Shown in pieces: positions 36,001-45,126 of a DNA stretch of 51,742 nucleotides. The DNA comes from Planctomycetota bacterium (GTDB lineage Bacteria; Planctomycetota; Planctomycetia; Isosphaerales; Isosphaeraceae), in contig JAQGHR010000037.1 in the NCBI GenBank assembly GCA_028291545.1, forward strand, positions 1 through 51,742. The letters are read 5' to 3'. A model generated the notes under the pieces. It saw only the letters and a list, made by a program, of their open reading frames with translations, had not been told where the DNA came from and made no database searches. The translations under genes were made by a program, and so were the position numbers. Position 1 is the first letter of the stretch. Each line of letters starts with the position of its first letter.

Positions 36001-37131
36001 GGCCTTCTCGATGGCCTGTTCGCTGATGTCGGTGGCGAAGATCTTCACCGGCGTGTCCATCCGCCGTTCGAGCAGGAACTCGCTCAGGCAGATCGCCACC
36101 GAGTAGACCTCCTCCCCCGTGGAACAGCCGGGCACCCAGATCCGGATCGGGTCGTTCCACGGCCGATTCTGGACGATCAGCGGAAAGATCGTGGTCTTGA
36201 GGGTGTCGAAGCACTCGCGATCGCGGAAGAAGCTCGTCACGTGGATCAAAATATCCTGGAACAGCGCGGAGATCTCGGCGGGATTCGTCCGCAGGAAATC
36301 GACGTAGGCCGCCAGGTGATCGAGGTTATGGACGACCATCCGGCGCTGGATCCGCCGCTCAAGCGTGGACCGCTTGTAATGGGTGAAATCGACCCCGCTG
36401 CCCCTCTTCAGCAGCAGGAGCAGCTCGTCCATGGGGGCGTCGAGTTGGCCGTCGGCCCCGTCGAGCGATTGCTTCGACGCGAAGCGCGTCCCCAGGCGAA
36501 TCAGTTGCTTGGCGATCTCCTCGGGCGTGAGCATGAAATCCACGCAACCGGCGGCGATGGCGCTGCGCGGCATCCCGTCGAATTTGGCCGACTGATCCTG
36601 CGCGAAGGTCAGACCCGCCGCGGCCTTGACCGCCTTCAGCCCCAACGTCCCGTCCGATCCGGTCCCCGACAGGATCACGCCGATCGCGCGGTCGCTCCGT
36701 TGGGAGGCCAGCGAGCGGAGGAACAGGTCGACCGGGAGGTGCAGCCCGTGGATGTCGGATCGGGGGGAGACGCGCAAGACGCCGCCTTCTTCGAGGCTCA
36801 AATTGGTGTCCGGGGGGATCACGTAGACGTGGTCGGGCTCCACGATCATGCCGTCCTCCACCTCGCGGATGTCCATCCGGGTGGATCGTCGCAGCAACGG
36901 CACCAGGGCGCTCTCGTGCTTGGGGTCCAGGTGCTGCACCAGCACGTAGCCCATCCCCGTCCGATCGCCCAGAGTGGAGAGCAACCGGCTGAAGGCTTCC
37001 AGCCCTCCGGCCGATGCGCCGACACCCACCACGGGGAAGTCCCGGCCGGACGCCGCCACCGGAACATCCCCATTGGTTGCGGCGACGGCCGCGGGCTGCC
37101 GAGAGTCCCCGTCGGAATCTTCACGGTTCAT
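33049..37131 (-). CDS. CheB-CheR-PAS-histidine kinase fusion sensor
   Basis: A 1360-residue cytoplasmic multi-domain protein. About 30-220 is a CheB methylesterase domain ('VVGVGASAGGLEAF', 'VILSGTGSDGTLG'), about 240-510 a CheR methyltransferase domain ('IWVPGCSTGEEVYSVAICLS', 'NLISCRNVLIYL'). Then comes a PAS-like region, a long coiled coil ('ELEASNEELKAANEEI'), and about three PAS domains ('AILDTAAEGIVTINEQG'). A kinase end follows: H-box 'AGLAHESRNALQ', N-box 'RNILENALQAC' and 'GTGLGMAISRRIIESHGG'. No membrane segment is visible. The fusion is known in many phyla; targets of its methyl-modifying parts are usually unknown. It is coupled to the ANTAR regulator. Confidence 0.95.
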   Translation of the reverse strand: MNREDSDGDSRQPAAVAATNGDVPVAASGRDFPVVGVGASAGGLEAFSRLLSTLGDRTGMGYVLVQHLDPKHESALVPLLRRSTRMDIREVEDGMIVEPDHVYVIPPDTNLSLEEGGVLRVSPRSDIHGLHLPVDLFLRSLASQRSDRAIGVILSGTGSDGTLGLKAVKAAAGLTFAQDQSAKFDGMPRSAIAAGCVDFMLTPEEIAKQLIRLGTRFASKQSLDGADGQLDAPMDELLLLLKRGSGVDFTHYKRSTLERRIQRRMVVHNLDHLAAYVDFLRTNPAEISALFQDILIHVTSFFRDRECFDTLKTTIFPLIVQNRPWNDPIRIWVPGCSTGEEVYSVAICLSEFLLERRMDTPVKIFATDISEQAIEKARAGRYLANIASDVSEERLHRFFVKEEGGYQINKSIRDLCVFARQDATQDPPFSNLNLISCRNVLIYLGPVLQKRILPIFHYALRNPGFLLLGSAETVGGVSDLFTPIDAKQALYVRKPVPSRMLFDFTGRERLAGIRVEGVDDRGRSSSVWHALDFQREADRVIVSKYAPPGVIIDENLEILQFRGHTGLFLTPAPGLPSLNLLKMAREGLQLDLREAVEEARTSVAPVRRDGLRVRSNGHFLDMNLVVIPITIPTAGHRCYAILFETMSPAPTAGLASAAAMLAAERLAKEGPSSKDAGFARLRDELAGTKEYLHAIIEELEASNEELKAANEEIVSSNEELQSTNEELQTAKEELQAANEELGTVNEELRHRNLDANRSNNDLVNLLTSVNIPIIMLSSDLCIRRFTPSAGKVLNLIPTDLGRPIGDLKARLLLTDLEAMTREVIDTLTLKEREVQDSEGRWYLLAIRPYRTNDHKIDGAVVTLLDVDLLKRSEQIIRENRDFAENIIDTIEESLLVLDGDLKVRTANRSFYRLFQVTQAETEDQLIYELGDGQWDFPRLHTLLETILAEGGQFTRERVEAEFPRIGRRVMQLNARLIVQSEGKKRLLLVAIDDVTDLVKAAREQLDREIRLQAILDTAAEGIVTINEQGIVQSFNKAAEQIFGYPASEIVGQEFGVLMPSPDRENHQAYVKNYVMTGVKKIIGMGREVSGRRRDGTIFPMELAVSEANTDPRIFTGIFRDVTDLKEAQQRALLSERLAAIGQMSAGLAHESRNALQRSQACLEMLAMQVAGQPDLTDLVTRIQDAQDYLVELYEGVKDYAGHIRLNCERCDLNSILNQVWAHLSPQWTGRNVTFHSDPGGLDAWCLADCKRVTQVFRNILENALQACAEPVVIEVNWSEGEPILGRPSLRVGIRNNGPKLTSQQSEKIFEAFFTTKTRGTGLGMAISRRIIESHGGHLTIGDGDDPGVEIVITLPRGDLS

Positions 37132-39112
37132 GGATCACGACTCGTCACGATGACTCGCGTTGGGATCTTGCTCCCGGAAGAGCAGGAACCCAGGGCCTCG
37201 ACAAGACCCGCGAGGACTTGAAGAAATTGAGCGTCACATCGCCGAGAAACCGATCTATTCCGGGGGGAATTTACCCGAAACAACGAGGGTGGCAGTCCAT
37301 TGCGACGCACAATCCGAGCTCGACGTCGGACGTTCCAGGGGCCGAGTCCATGGCGTGCTAGGCGATCCTGTTCGGGGTCATCCTCCCGTGTTCATTTCCA
37401 ATCCGACGTGGTACGACCGCCCGATCTCGGCGGGCGCTCCGAGGGCTGATCCGACTTCAAATTGACCCGCCAGGAAGCCGCATACGTCCGCGAGGGCCCG
37501 GTCCCGTCGTTCCTGGGCCGCTGCGATCCTGGCACACATTCGGCCTCATAGCAACTGGCGGGCCAATTGGGAGATAGGCCCCGAGATCGGCTCGCTGGGA
37601 TTTCGCTTTCGATCCTGGAGATTGGCCGGGCCGTTCCGTGTGGCCGGGGTCGGTACTCCTCCGTTGCTGGAGATTGAGGAGCGCTTCCGTGTGGCCGGGG
37701 TCGGTCCTCCGCGCCCGGAATCCTGGTCGTCGGCCCAACGGTCCTGTACCGGGGGCGGAGGACCGACCCCGGCCACTCGGGACCGGCATCCACCAGCCTC
37801 CGGGATCGAAAGCGACACCCCGCTCGCTGCGCCCGGACCTCCGGGTCATCCTGGCGATGATCGCGCGTGGTCTGGGCGGCGCGGTGAGGGCGCTGGCCCA
37901 TGAGCACGGTCACGCTCCTCCATGCCGAGATCATGACGAATTCCTCCTTGCAGAGAGTATCGCCCTGGAACAGGCAAGCCGGAGCCGGGCTCCCGGTCGA
38001 TGAACCGAGGACCGCGGGATCCGCGACGAAGGCAAATTAATGGTCAGATGATGATCGGTGATCTCGCCGCCTTCGGAGATCTTGCCGTCGCGGAGGACGG
38101 CCACATCCCGAAGGTCTTCAAGCTTCCGTGAGTAAGAGGACCGCCGGACCTCAACGCACGAGCCGCGTCTCCCCGGCTCGCCCGCCAAACCCTCTCAGCT
38201 CGGTCACCTGGATGACCGCCAAGTCCTGCGTTTGCTGGCAATCGTCGCCATGCTCACCTTCCCGTCTCTACGTGTTCTCGACTCGTCGATGATTCCACAT
38301 CGGGCTCGATCCCTGGGATCGCATCTGCACATACCTCTGAGCCGGAATTAAGTTTCAGAGGCCTCCCGAACATGTCGTTTTCCCACCCCGAATCGGCCGG
38401 ACTGTCCTGGCCCCGCCGGGGCTAGGCTGAAGCATGGCATTCCGACTCGCCTCTCCGAATCCACCTACCGTCGAGGCAACGCCGATTCGCCCTCTAGCCA
38501 TTTGTATCGAAAAGGCGCCGCGAATGGCGGCACGCATGCATGCATTCTGCCTGTCTGGTCGATGATTTCAAAGGAAGGGTGAAGACCCGAGGCCGCTGCC
38601 TGAACTGGTGGCAGAAGGCCGCTGTGGGTCGGTCCGTGCCTGCCTGGGCGGGGACCTGACCTGGATGATAATTAGCGCATGGGACCTGGGTCAAGTAGGA
38701 CCTTCAGATATCTGGACCATAACTAAAATAAATATATTCTGGTATCACAAAATTTCTACGAATTCCCCCGGCCGAACCGCGGCCGCAATCCTCGCGGACC
38801 CGACGGGAATACGGCGATTCGAGGGGCGCGGAACGCGTTCATATGCCCGCCAGATTCGCCGATCCGGCGGATTCCGCGATCGAGTCTCGGCTTGGTCGCG
38901 ATAATCTTCTCAGGGGCGAAGGTCGGAGCCGCGGATCGGCGCCCCGACCCGAAGAAAGGGGTTTCGATTCCTCCCGGGGGATTTTAATCCCTCAAGAGAG
39001 ACTCGCAGGGCGCAGGGCGTCCCAGGCAGGACTCGGTGGGCACCCTGATCACGCCTGGCCAGGGCTGTCCCCGGCCATACGCCGGTCGCGGACACGCGGG
39101 CGCACCGGCACC
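37132..39112. other. Nearly 2 kb without a supportable gene
   Basis: Contains a family A repeat (37601-37820), a short AT-rich island (about 38690-38770), and a second copy of the 'ggggtttcgattcctcccgg' element (38957-38993). A minus-strand frame at about 37990-38188 reads like protein ('KLEDLRDVAVLRDGKISEGG') and may be a remnant, but no complete gene can be supported. Confidence 0.6.
37601..37820. repeat. 220-base inverted repeat, family A, with doubled left arm
   Basis: Outer 'tcgctttcgatcctggag' and 'gggatcgaaagcgacaccc' pair. The left arm start 'gtgtggccggggtcggt' occurs twice (about 37638 and 37690), about 50 bases apart. The right arm 'aggaccgaccccggccac' is single. Confidence 0.85.
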
Positions 39113-39331
39113 TCAGGAGAACACGTCGCGTGCGGCATGCTCCGCTTCCTCGGCCGAATCGAAGGGTTCACCCGCATCCATCCCCACGGGCACGGGGTAG
39201 GGGAGGAAGTACCACTTGCCGGGCCGGTGATCGGACGGGTTGCCGATCGCCGAGGCATTGTAGATAACGAACCGCCGGCCGTCCGGGCAGGTGATTCGGT
39301 AAGACGTCGAGCGTCGTTGCGTGTCGGTCAT
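39113..39331 (-). CDS. Small hypothetical protein
   Basis: A 72-residue protein: 'TSYRITCPDGRRFVIYNASA', then 'GKWYFLPYPVPVG' and a helical tail 'GEPFDSAEEAEHAARDVF'. The ATG at 39331 has 'aggagg' 8 bases before it; two earlier ATG codons are less likely. The fold looks like a compact beta-sheet plus helix. No family recognised. Confidence 0.7.
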   Translation of the reverse strand: MTDTQRRSTSYRITCPDGRRFVIYNASAIGNPSDHRPGKWYFLPYPVPVGMDAGEPFDSAEEAEHAARDVFS

Positions 39332-39676
39332 GGGCATGACCTCCTGCAAATCGCGGATCGAGCGGTTCACCGCGCCGCCGCCCAGCCTTCTCTGTTCCGC
39401 AGCGATGCTGCGACGGCGGCACGGACCCGCACCTCTCAACCCGGGGCGAGCCGAGTGTTGGGGATGTTACACAGCTTATGGGCATGCCAGATGCTCGTCT
39501 GTCCGCCACCGGACATTTCTCGGAAAATTTTCGCCGTGGCCAGGCGTGGCTGTCTCGCTTTCCTCTCTATAGACTGGCCCACCCCCGAGTGGCCGGGGTC
39601 GGTCCTCCGCCCAGGAATCCCGGGCGCTGGCCGAGCGGTTGTGCTCCGGTAGTGGAGTACCGACACCGATCGCCTC
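39332..39676. other. Gap with degenerate family A repeat
   Basis: No gene. The second half (39551-39676) is a degenerate family A inverted repeat ('gtggccggggtcggtcctcc' with 'gtggagtaccgacaccg') that ends directly at the stop codon of the next minus-strand gene. Confidence 0.6.
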
Positions 39677-40018
39677 TCAGGCCTCGGCGGCATCCTTGAC
39701 GGCGCGGAGGAACTCGTGGTGGAGGCGACGGCCGACCTCGGGGCCGAAGCGGCCGGAGAGCTCTCCTTCCAGCGGGGACAGGACGAGCGTGATGAGGGCC
39801 TCGCCCGAGCCCGACTCGTCGGCCCAGGCCCGCAGGAACCGGGCCTCATCCCAGAGGAGCTGGGCGCCGCTCCACGACGCGCCGTCCTTGTGGTAGAAGA
39901 CCATCGTCGCCACGCATCGCGAAAGGTGCTCGCTGATGTCGCGGCTGCTGACCGGGCCGGCGGCCTCCGCCACCGTGTTCGAGGGCTCCTCCCTCACCGG
40001 CGCTTTCCTCGTGGCCAC
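39677..40018 (-). CDS. Hypothetical protein
   Basis: A 113-residue protein starting at GTG 40018, with 'gggggg' about 7 bases upstream. Sequence: 'SSRDISEHLSRCVATMVFYH', 'SGAQLLWDEARFLRAWADES', 'EGELSGRFGPEVGRRLHHEF'. No signal peptide, no recognised family. It lies downstream of the Crp/Fnr gene (gap of 20 bases), so the two may form an operon. Confidence 0.65.
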   Translation of the reverse strand: MATRKAPVREEPSNTVAEAAGPVSSRDISEHLSRCVATMVFYHKDGASWSGAQLLWDEARFLRAWADESGSGEALITLVLSPLEGELSGRFGPEVGRRLHHEFLRAVKDAAEA

Positions 40019-40038
40019 GGCACGTCCCCCCAAGCCTA

Positions 40039-40749
40039 TCAGATGACAATTCGCTTGTAGTATCCCCGGGTCGAGGCGTAGCACTCGCACGCGGTCTCTT
40101 CCAGCCCGGCCCGGTCGCGGACGATGACGACGCCCCGACGGTAGTCGATCAGGCCGGCGGCGTGGAGCGCGCCGGCGACGACCGTCACGGTCTGGCGGCG
40201 CACGCCCAGCATGTAGGCCAGGAACTCCTGGGTCAGCGGGAACTCGTCGCGGCCGGCCTGGTCGTGGATCAGCAACATCCAGCGGCTGGCGCGCGACTCC
40301 ACGGTGTGCGACACGTTGCAGGCGATCGTCTGGGAGGCGTCTCGCAGCGTGTAGGCGATGTAGCGACGGACCAGCCGCGCGAGCTCCGGTCCCCGATCCA
40401 TCGCCTCCAGGAAGTTGCGGGTCGGCACCCGGAGGCTTTCGCCGGCCATCTGGCAGATCACGCGGTGCGGGCTGAGCTCGACCCCCAGGCAGGCCGACAG
40501 GCCGACGAACCCTTCGCGGCCCACCGTCCCGGCCTCGACCGGCTCGTCTTCCTCCATGATCGTCAGCAGCGAGGCCAGCGCCGTGACCGGGAAGTAGATG
40601 TGGGTGACTTCGGCCTCGAACGCATGAATGACCTGCCTGAGGGTCAGGCTCACGCGCTGCAACATCGGTTCAAGCTGGCTGTACTCGCTTGCTGGCAGGC
40701 GATCTAGCAACTGATTGCCGGTATCACGATTCCTCGGAGCGGGTGACAT
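40039..40749 (-). CDS. Crp/Fnr-family transcription regulator
   Basis: A 236-residue regulator. The cyclic-nucleotide-fold N-terminal domain has 'HIYFPVTALASLLTIMEE' and 'TVGREGFVGLSACLGVE', a variant without a clear cAMP-binding Arg-Ser or Fnr cysteine cluster. The C-terminal helix-turn-helix ('LTQEFLAYMLGVRRQTVTVV') fits Crp-type DNA binding. The effector is unknown. The ATG at 40749 is preferred. An upstream promoter region of 280 bases holds a terminator for the ADH operon. Confidence 0.92.
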   Translation of the reverse strand: MSPAPRNRDTGNQLLDRLPASEYSQLEPMLQRVSLTLRQVIHAFEAEVTHIYFPVTALASLLTIMEEDEPVEAGTVGREGFVGLSACLGVELSPHRVICQMAGESLRVPTRNFLEAMDRGPELARLVRRYIAYTLRDASQTIACNVSHTVESRASRWMLLIHDQAGRDEFPLTQEFLAYMLGVRRQTVTVVAGALHAAGLIDYRRGVVIVRDRAGLEETACECYASTRGYYKRIVI

Positions 40750-40944
40750 GAAGAACTTTCGACCGAAGGGTCCGCCCCGACGGACGCAAACCAGGAAGGC
40801 CCGCGCTCCGGGAAGAACCACCTCATCCTACCCTCGGCCGCCGATCCTGTATGTCATGCAGCGGACATTAGGCCGTCTTTCGCGTGAATAATGCTGTCTG
40901 TTATCGGCTAATTTAAGATCTAAAAGTGTGTCGGTCTGGATGAA

Positions 40945-40998
40945 AAAATCTCGCCCGGCCCCCCGCCCACGAGGGGCAAGAGCGCCGGGCGAGATTTT
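40945..40998 (-). terminator. Rho-independent terminator of the ADH operon
   Basis: Stem 'aaaatctcgcccggc' / 'gccgggcgagatttt' (15 pairs), with a T-run after the hairpin on the minus strand. It lies 32 bases past the ADH stop codon (41030). Confidence 0.88.
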
Positions 40999-41029
40999 CC
41001 CGCATAAACCTGGGCACAGTCGGCCGCGA

Positions 41030-42199
41030 TCAAGGCTTGAGAACCACCTTGACGCACTCGTCCTGCTTGTCGCGGAAGATCCTGTACATCTCGGGCGCTT
41101 CCTCCAGCTCGACCCGGTGGGTGATGACGAAGCTGGGGTCGATCTCGCCCTTGCGGACCCGCTCCAGCAGGGGCTTCATGTAGCGATGGACGTGGCACTG
41201 GCCGGTCTTGAGCGTGAGCGACCGGTTCATGAGCGAGCCCATGGGGAACTTGTCGATGAACCCGCTGTAGACCCCGATGACCGAGACCGTGCCGCCGCTG
41301 CGGCAGGCCATGATCGCCTGGCGGAGGGCGTGGGGCCGGTCGTTCTCCAGCATCATCGCCTGCTTGACCCGGTCGTAGGCCCCGACCGCCCCGGCGGCGT
41401 GCGCCTCCATGCCGACGGCGTCGATCACCGAGTCCGGGCCGCGGCCGCCGGTCATCTCCTTGAGGGTCTCGTAGACGTCCTGCTCCTCGTAGTTGATGGT
41501 CTCGGCCTTGGCCTTCTCCCGGGCCATGCGCAGGCGGTACGGGAAGCGGTCGATGGCGATGACCCGCTCAGCGCCCAGCAGGTAGGCGCTGGCGATCGCG
41601 AACTGGCCGACCGGGCCGCAGCCCCAGACGGCGATGACGTCGCCCGGCTTGATGTCGCACATCTCGGCCCCCATGTAGCCGGTGGGGAAGATGTCCGAGA
41701 GGAACAGGACCTGCTCGTCCGGCATGTCGTCGGGGATCTTGAGCGGGCCGACGTCGGCGAACGGCACCCGGGCGTACTCGGCCTGGCCGCCGGGGAACCC
41801 GCCGAGCATGTGCGAGTAGCCGAAGATGCCCGAGGGCGAGTGGCCCATCAGCTTCTCGGCCATCCAGGCGTTGGGGTTGGAGTTCTCGCAGATCGAGAAC
41901 ATCTTCCGGCCGCACTGGTAGCAGCTCCCGCAGGCGATCGGAAACGGGACCACCACCCGGTCGCCCTTCTTGAGGTTCTTGACCCCCTTGCCGGTCTCGA
42001 CGACCTCGCCCATGAACTCGTGGCCGAAGATGTCGCCGGACTCGACCGTGGGGATGAACCCGTTGTAGAGGTGCAGGTCCGAGCCGCAGATGGCCGTCGA
42101 CGTGATCTTCACGATCGCGTCGCGGTCGTTGAGGATCTTCGGGTCGGGAACCCGCTCCACCTGCATGGTGCTCTTGGAAACGAAACAGTTCGCTCGCAT
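41030..42199 (-). CDS. Zinc-dependent alcohol dehydrogenase, formaldehyde-dehydrogenase-like
   Basis: A 389-residue medium-chain dehydrogenase. '[11 protein letters not shown]' (Cys38) and 'FGHEFMGEV' (His60, Glu61) are catalytic zinc ligands; the cysteines of '[15 protein letters not shown]' (90, 93, 96, 104) bind structural zinc. '[13 protein letters not shown]' is the Rossmann motif. It resembles glutathione-independent formaldehyde dehydrogenases. The gene sits 43 bases downstream of the SRPBCC gene, sharing an operon. The substrate is inferred from family resemblance only. Confidence 0.92.
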   Translation of the reverse strand: MRANCFVSKSTMQVERVPDPKILNDRDAIVKITSTAICGSDLHLYNGFIPTVESGDIFGHEFMGEVVETGKGVKNLKKGDRVVVPFPIACGSCYQCGRKMFSICENSNPNAWMAEKLMGHSPSGIFGYSHMLGGFPGGQAEYARVPFADVGPLKIPDDMPDEQVLFLSDIFPTGYMGAEMCDIKPGDVIAVWGCGPVGQFAIASAYLLGAERVIAIDRFPYRLRMAREKAKAETINYEEQDVYETLKEMTGGRGPDSVIDAVGMEAHAAGAVGAYDRVKQAMMLENDRPHALRQAIMACRSGGTVSVIGVYSGFIDKFPMGSLMNRSLTLKTGQCHVHRYMKPLLERVRKGEIDPSFVITHRVELEEAPEMYRIFRDKQDECVKVVLKP

Positions 42200-42242
42200 C
42201 GCAATTCTCCCCTGGTGCCGAGTTGCCTCGATTCGGTTCGGT

Positions 42243-43274
42243 TCAGGTGTTCGGGCCGCGACCGTCGTCCCGGGGCTGGGCCGGGTACTGCCACAGGCGC
42301 TCGCCGTGGAGGATCGCCTCGGACTTGACGACCTCGCCGGTCTCCATCAACTGCTTGAGCGCGCGGAGGTCGTCGTACACCTGCTGGTTGGGCTCCTCGC
42401 CGAAGAGCTTGGCGACGATCGCCCCGATGGGGCCGCCCGGCGGGTCGTACCGCATCTCGACATGGACCTCGGTGCCGCGCCCGCCCGGCGCGGGGAGGAA
42501 CCGGACGGTCCCGGAGTTGTCCACGTCGGAGCCCGGCTTCGATCGCCACGCGATCAACTGGTTGGGCCGATCCTCGACGATCTCGGCGTCCCACTCGACC
42601 GACGATCCGGCCGGGGCCTTCGCCTTCCAGTGGGACGTGCGCTCGCCGGTGACCGCCACGGACTCCAGATGGTTCATGAACCGCGGCAAGTTCTGGAAAT
42701 CGCGCCAGAACCGGTAAATCTCCTCGGCGGGCTTGCCGATCGTGATCGCCTTCTTCACCTCCAGGACGCCGGAGAACCAGGACGGCGCCCACGTGCCGTC
42801 GGATTCGCGAGTCTGCCGGACGCTGGCGTACAGGTCCAGGGCCGTTATCCCGACCACGGCGGCGGTCGCCGCGCTGACCCGATCCTTCTCGTTCCTGGGC
42901 GAGGCCAGCGCCTTGCCCAGGAGGGCGAGGTCCATGGCATCCCCGGCTACCCTCGCCCAGAGCCAGCCGACGGGCCGGCGGCGGCTCAAAATGCCCACGC
43001 CCGCGGCCAGCTCGCGCAGGCCCACCAGGCGCACGATGGTCCGATTGGTGCGGTCGCCCCGGACGCCGATGAAGCGGGCGAATTCCCGGGGGGCCACGAT
43101 CTCCGTCAGGCCCAGGCCGATACTGAACCAGCCGAGGAGAGTCGCTACCCCCTGGGCGGGCTCGCGCTCGTCGGAACGCCTTTCCGACCGGGCGGGGCTG
43201 TGTTGACTCCCGTCCCGTCGCAGCTCCATCATCCGGTTGGCCGGCTGGTGGGCGGTGGTACTCATGGCTGTCAT
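42243..43274 (-). CDS. SRPBCC-fold protein with N-terminal membrane region
   Basis: A 343-residue protein. About 40-155 is hydrophobic with several membrane segments ('[20 protein letters not shown]', '[10 protein letters not shown]'), then a START/polyketide-cyclase-like SRPBCC domain ('[20 protein letters not shown]', '[13 protein letters not shown]', '[16 protein letters not shown]'). The SRPBCC cavity should hold a lipid or hydrophobic ligand. Together with the dehydrogenase it forms a two-gene operon that recurs in stress-related clusters, as far as I recall. 'gaggag' precedes the ATG. Confidence 0.88.
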   Translation of the reverse strand: MTAMSTTAHQPANRMMELRRDGSQHSPARSERRSDEREPAQGVATLLGWFSIGLGLTEIVAPREFARFIGVRGDRTNRTIVRLVGLRELAAGVGILSRRRPVGWLWARVAGDAMDLALLGKALASPRNEKDRVSAATAAVVGITALDLYASVRQTRESDGTWAPSWFSGVLEVKKAITIGKPAEEIYRFWRDFQNLPRFMNHLESVAVTGERTSHWKAKAPAGSSVEWDAEIVEDRPNQLIAWRSKPGSDVDNSGTVRFLPAPGGRGTEVHVEMRYDPPGGPIGAIVAKLFGEEPNQQVYDDLRALKQLMETGEVVKSEAILHGERLWQYPAQPRDDGRGPNT

Positions 43275-44018
43275 GACATCTCCTCGCTGAACGGTAACTC
43301 GGTGGCGGCCGGCACCCGCCGAGGGCGACGGTCGGGAGAAATGCCGAGCCTTCCCGGCCGGTCATGGGTCCTCGAAAGTAAGGTCACGACCGTCCGCGTC
43401 GGCTCCCCCGGGAAACCGTGCCAGCTTCCCGGGGTCGATCGACCTGAACAGGAGCTACGAAGTGGGTGGCGGCAACAGCCGGGGATTTCCCGGTCGCGGC
43501 GGGCGTCCCTGACCGCCTACATCCCTCCGGCCTTCCTTCCATAGGCGGGCCGGGACGCCCGCCGCGACCGGGAAATCCCCGGCTTGTCCTTCCCTGCGAC
43601 CAACCCGACCTCCAACTACGTCACTCCCAGATAAGGAAATCGACCCATGTTCCCCGGAGCACCCTGCATGCAAACGCCAGACCCGTCGGGCCTGGCTTGC
43701 ACGCCAGGTTCTGGTGAGTTCCCGCCCACCCCGACGGGCTCCCGGTCGGCCCGACTTGCACCCTCGGCACCCCAAGCCGTGCCGGCCAGCCGGTCGGAAA
43801 CTCCGACGATGGCGCGAGTTTCGCACCCGGAACGGAGGCATGTGGACGCAGAGATTCCGAACTTGTTAGGGTGGGTCCGCCCGCCTGAAAATGGCGCAAC
43901 ACCACCGCGATCCGGCGTGGCCGCAGTGTGGTGAGGGGCCGCCTCGGGCGGGCTGAACTACGCGACAAGGAAGCCGCGTTCACGGGCTCAGGGACGAAAT
44001 CGTCCGGCGGGAGGCGAT
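43275..44018. other. Gap with a 32-bp perfect inverted repeat
   Basis: No supportable gene in about 740 bases. The region holds the inverted repeat at 43478-43583. Another Pro/Ala-rich frame (43647-43934) has no ribosome site and no family resemblance. Confidence 0.6.
43478..43583. repeat. 106-base inverted repeat with 32-bp perfect arms
   Basis: Left arm at 43478-43509 ('gccggggatttcccggtcgc...') and right arm at 43552-43583 are exact reverse complements over 32 bases, around a 42-base centre. Confidence 0.92.
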
Positions 44019-44366
44019 ATGAATTCCATCATGGTCATCCACCCGTACAAGACGGGGGGCGTCTGGGCCTTCGATGACCCCGAGGCCGGGCTGGTGCGGG
44101 AGCCGTTCGTCTCCGGGGCGGACACGGTCATCGAGCGACTGGTCGAGTCCTTGCCCGGCGCGGAAGGCGGTTTCACGCTCTTCTTCTCCGCGCAGCCCTT
44201 CCCCGGCTACCAGGCGGAATTTGCGTGGCGCCGCCAGGAGATGGGCGGGAACTGGTATTTCAGCCCGGCTCACCAGATCGAAGGATGGCTCTGCCCGGCC
44301 CTGTTCAAATATTTCCCGACCGCACCGGAACGCCTCTACGTCCAGGTCAAGCCCAGAACCGCCTGA
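44019..44366 (+). CDS. Conserved hypothetical protein, DUF6717-like
   Basis: A 115-residue protein with 'MVIHPYKTGGVWAFDDPEAG', 'FVSGADTVIERLVESLP', 'FTLFFSAQPFPGYQAEFAWR' and 'EGWLCPALFKYFPTAPERLY'. I believe this matches DUF6717, a small family widespread in planctomycetes, with unknown function. No signal or membrane segment. 'gggaggc' precedes the ATG. Confidence 0.75.
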   Translation: MNSIMVIHPYKTGGVWAFDDPEAGLVREPFVSGADTVIERLVESLPGAEGGFTLFFSAQPFPGYQAEFAWRRQEMGGNWYFSPAHQIEGWLCPALFKYFPTAPERLYVQVKPRTA

Positions 44367-44438
44367 CCCCTTTATGGTTCTCTTGCTTGCTGCGTGTCTG
44401 GCCGCGGGCCGGTCATGGGCTCGTCTGTGTGACCGGCC

Positions 44439-44515
44439 GTGTGGCTGGGTCTGTGGTACTCCGAAGGCCCGGCCTGTTGGCCCGAGCGCAGGCCGGGCCT
44501 TCGGGGATTCAGCCA
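44439..44515. repeat. Family B palindromic repeat, compact copy
   Basis: 'gtgtggctgggtctgtggta' then 'ccgaaggcccggcc' pairs with 'ggccgggccttcgg'. It lies between convergent genes (44366 and 44554) and may act as a terminator. Confidence 0.7.
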
Positions 44516-44553
44516 TGCAACCGGGCGCGAACCCGATTCGGCGGCGAAGGGAC

Positions 44554-45126
44554 TTACTTCCGCTTCGTGTAGGTGATTTCCATGAACTTCGCCTCTTTAC
44601 CGCCGGTCTCGTCGGACTTCATGATCAGCGTGAAGACGCGGGTGCCGTCGTCCTTGGTGGCGGTGACCATCTTCTGGGTATACTTGGACTTGGTGTTGGG
44701 ATCGACGCCATCGCCCACGAAGGTCATCGTCTTGGTCTTGGCGTCGTAGGTGCCCTCAAGGACCGAGAGGGTGGGAGTCATGGAGTCGAGCCAGGTGCCA
44801 ACATACGCCTTCTTGAGCGGGTCGTAGCCGAACTGGCCGCGCCCCTCGAACTTCATCCCGAAGAACTCGCCCTCGAACTTGGAGATCAGCCACAGGCCGC
44901 CGGGCATCATCGTGTTGACCTCGACCCCCTTGGAGACCGTCGGCTCGGCATCCGGCCCAGCCATGAACGCCTTGACGGTCGCATCCCACGTGCCCTCATC
45001 GGCGCTCAGGATCTTGTGCTCGGCCGTCGGCTTCGGGATCGGCGGTCCGCCCTCCTGCGCCCCCGCCATCGAGGCGCATCCCAGCACGGCGGCGAAGAAA
45101 CCGGTCAGCAAGCTCGGCAGATTCAT
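44554..45126 (-). CDS. DUF1579 family exported protein
   Basis: A 190-residue protein. The signal 'LLTGFFAAVLGCASMAGAQ' may have a lipobox ('VLGC') or be cleaved after Ala-Gln. The body, 'HKILSADEGTWDATVKAFM', 'GGLWLISKFEGEFFGMKFEG', 'GYDPLKKAYVGTWLDSM', matches DUF1579, a beta-rich fold of unknown ligand. 'aaggaga' lies before the ATG at 45126. Confidence 0.9.
   Translation of the reverse strand: MNLPSLLTGFFAAVLGCASMAGAQEGGPPIPKPTAEHKILSADEGTWDATVKAFMAGPDAEPTVSKGVEVNTMMPGGLWLISKFEGEFFGMKFEGRGQFGYDPLKKAYVGTWLDSMTPTLSVLEGTYDAKTKTMTFVGDGVDPNTKSKYTQKMVTATKDDGTRVFTLIMKSDETGGKEAKFMEITYTKRK

Noticed and set aside
35224..37221. A 665-codon plus-strand frame
   Set aside because: Antisense to the CheB-CheR part of the sensor kinase, which has clear family motifs.
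37392..37934. A minus-strand frame with a good ribosome site
   Set aside because: It starts well but runs directly through the family A repeat and has no protein-like features.
43647..43934. A Pro/Ser-rich plus-strand frame
   Set aside because: No ribosome site, no similarity, and biased composition consistent with non-coding GC-rich DNA.
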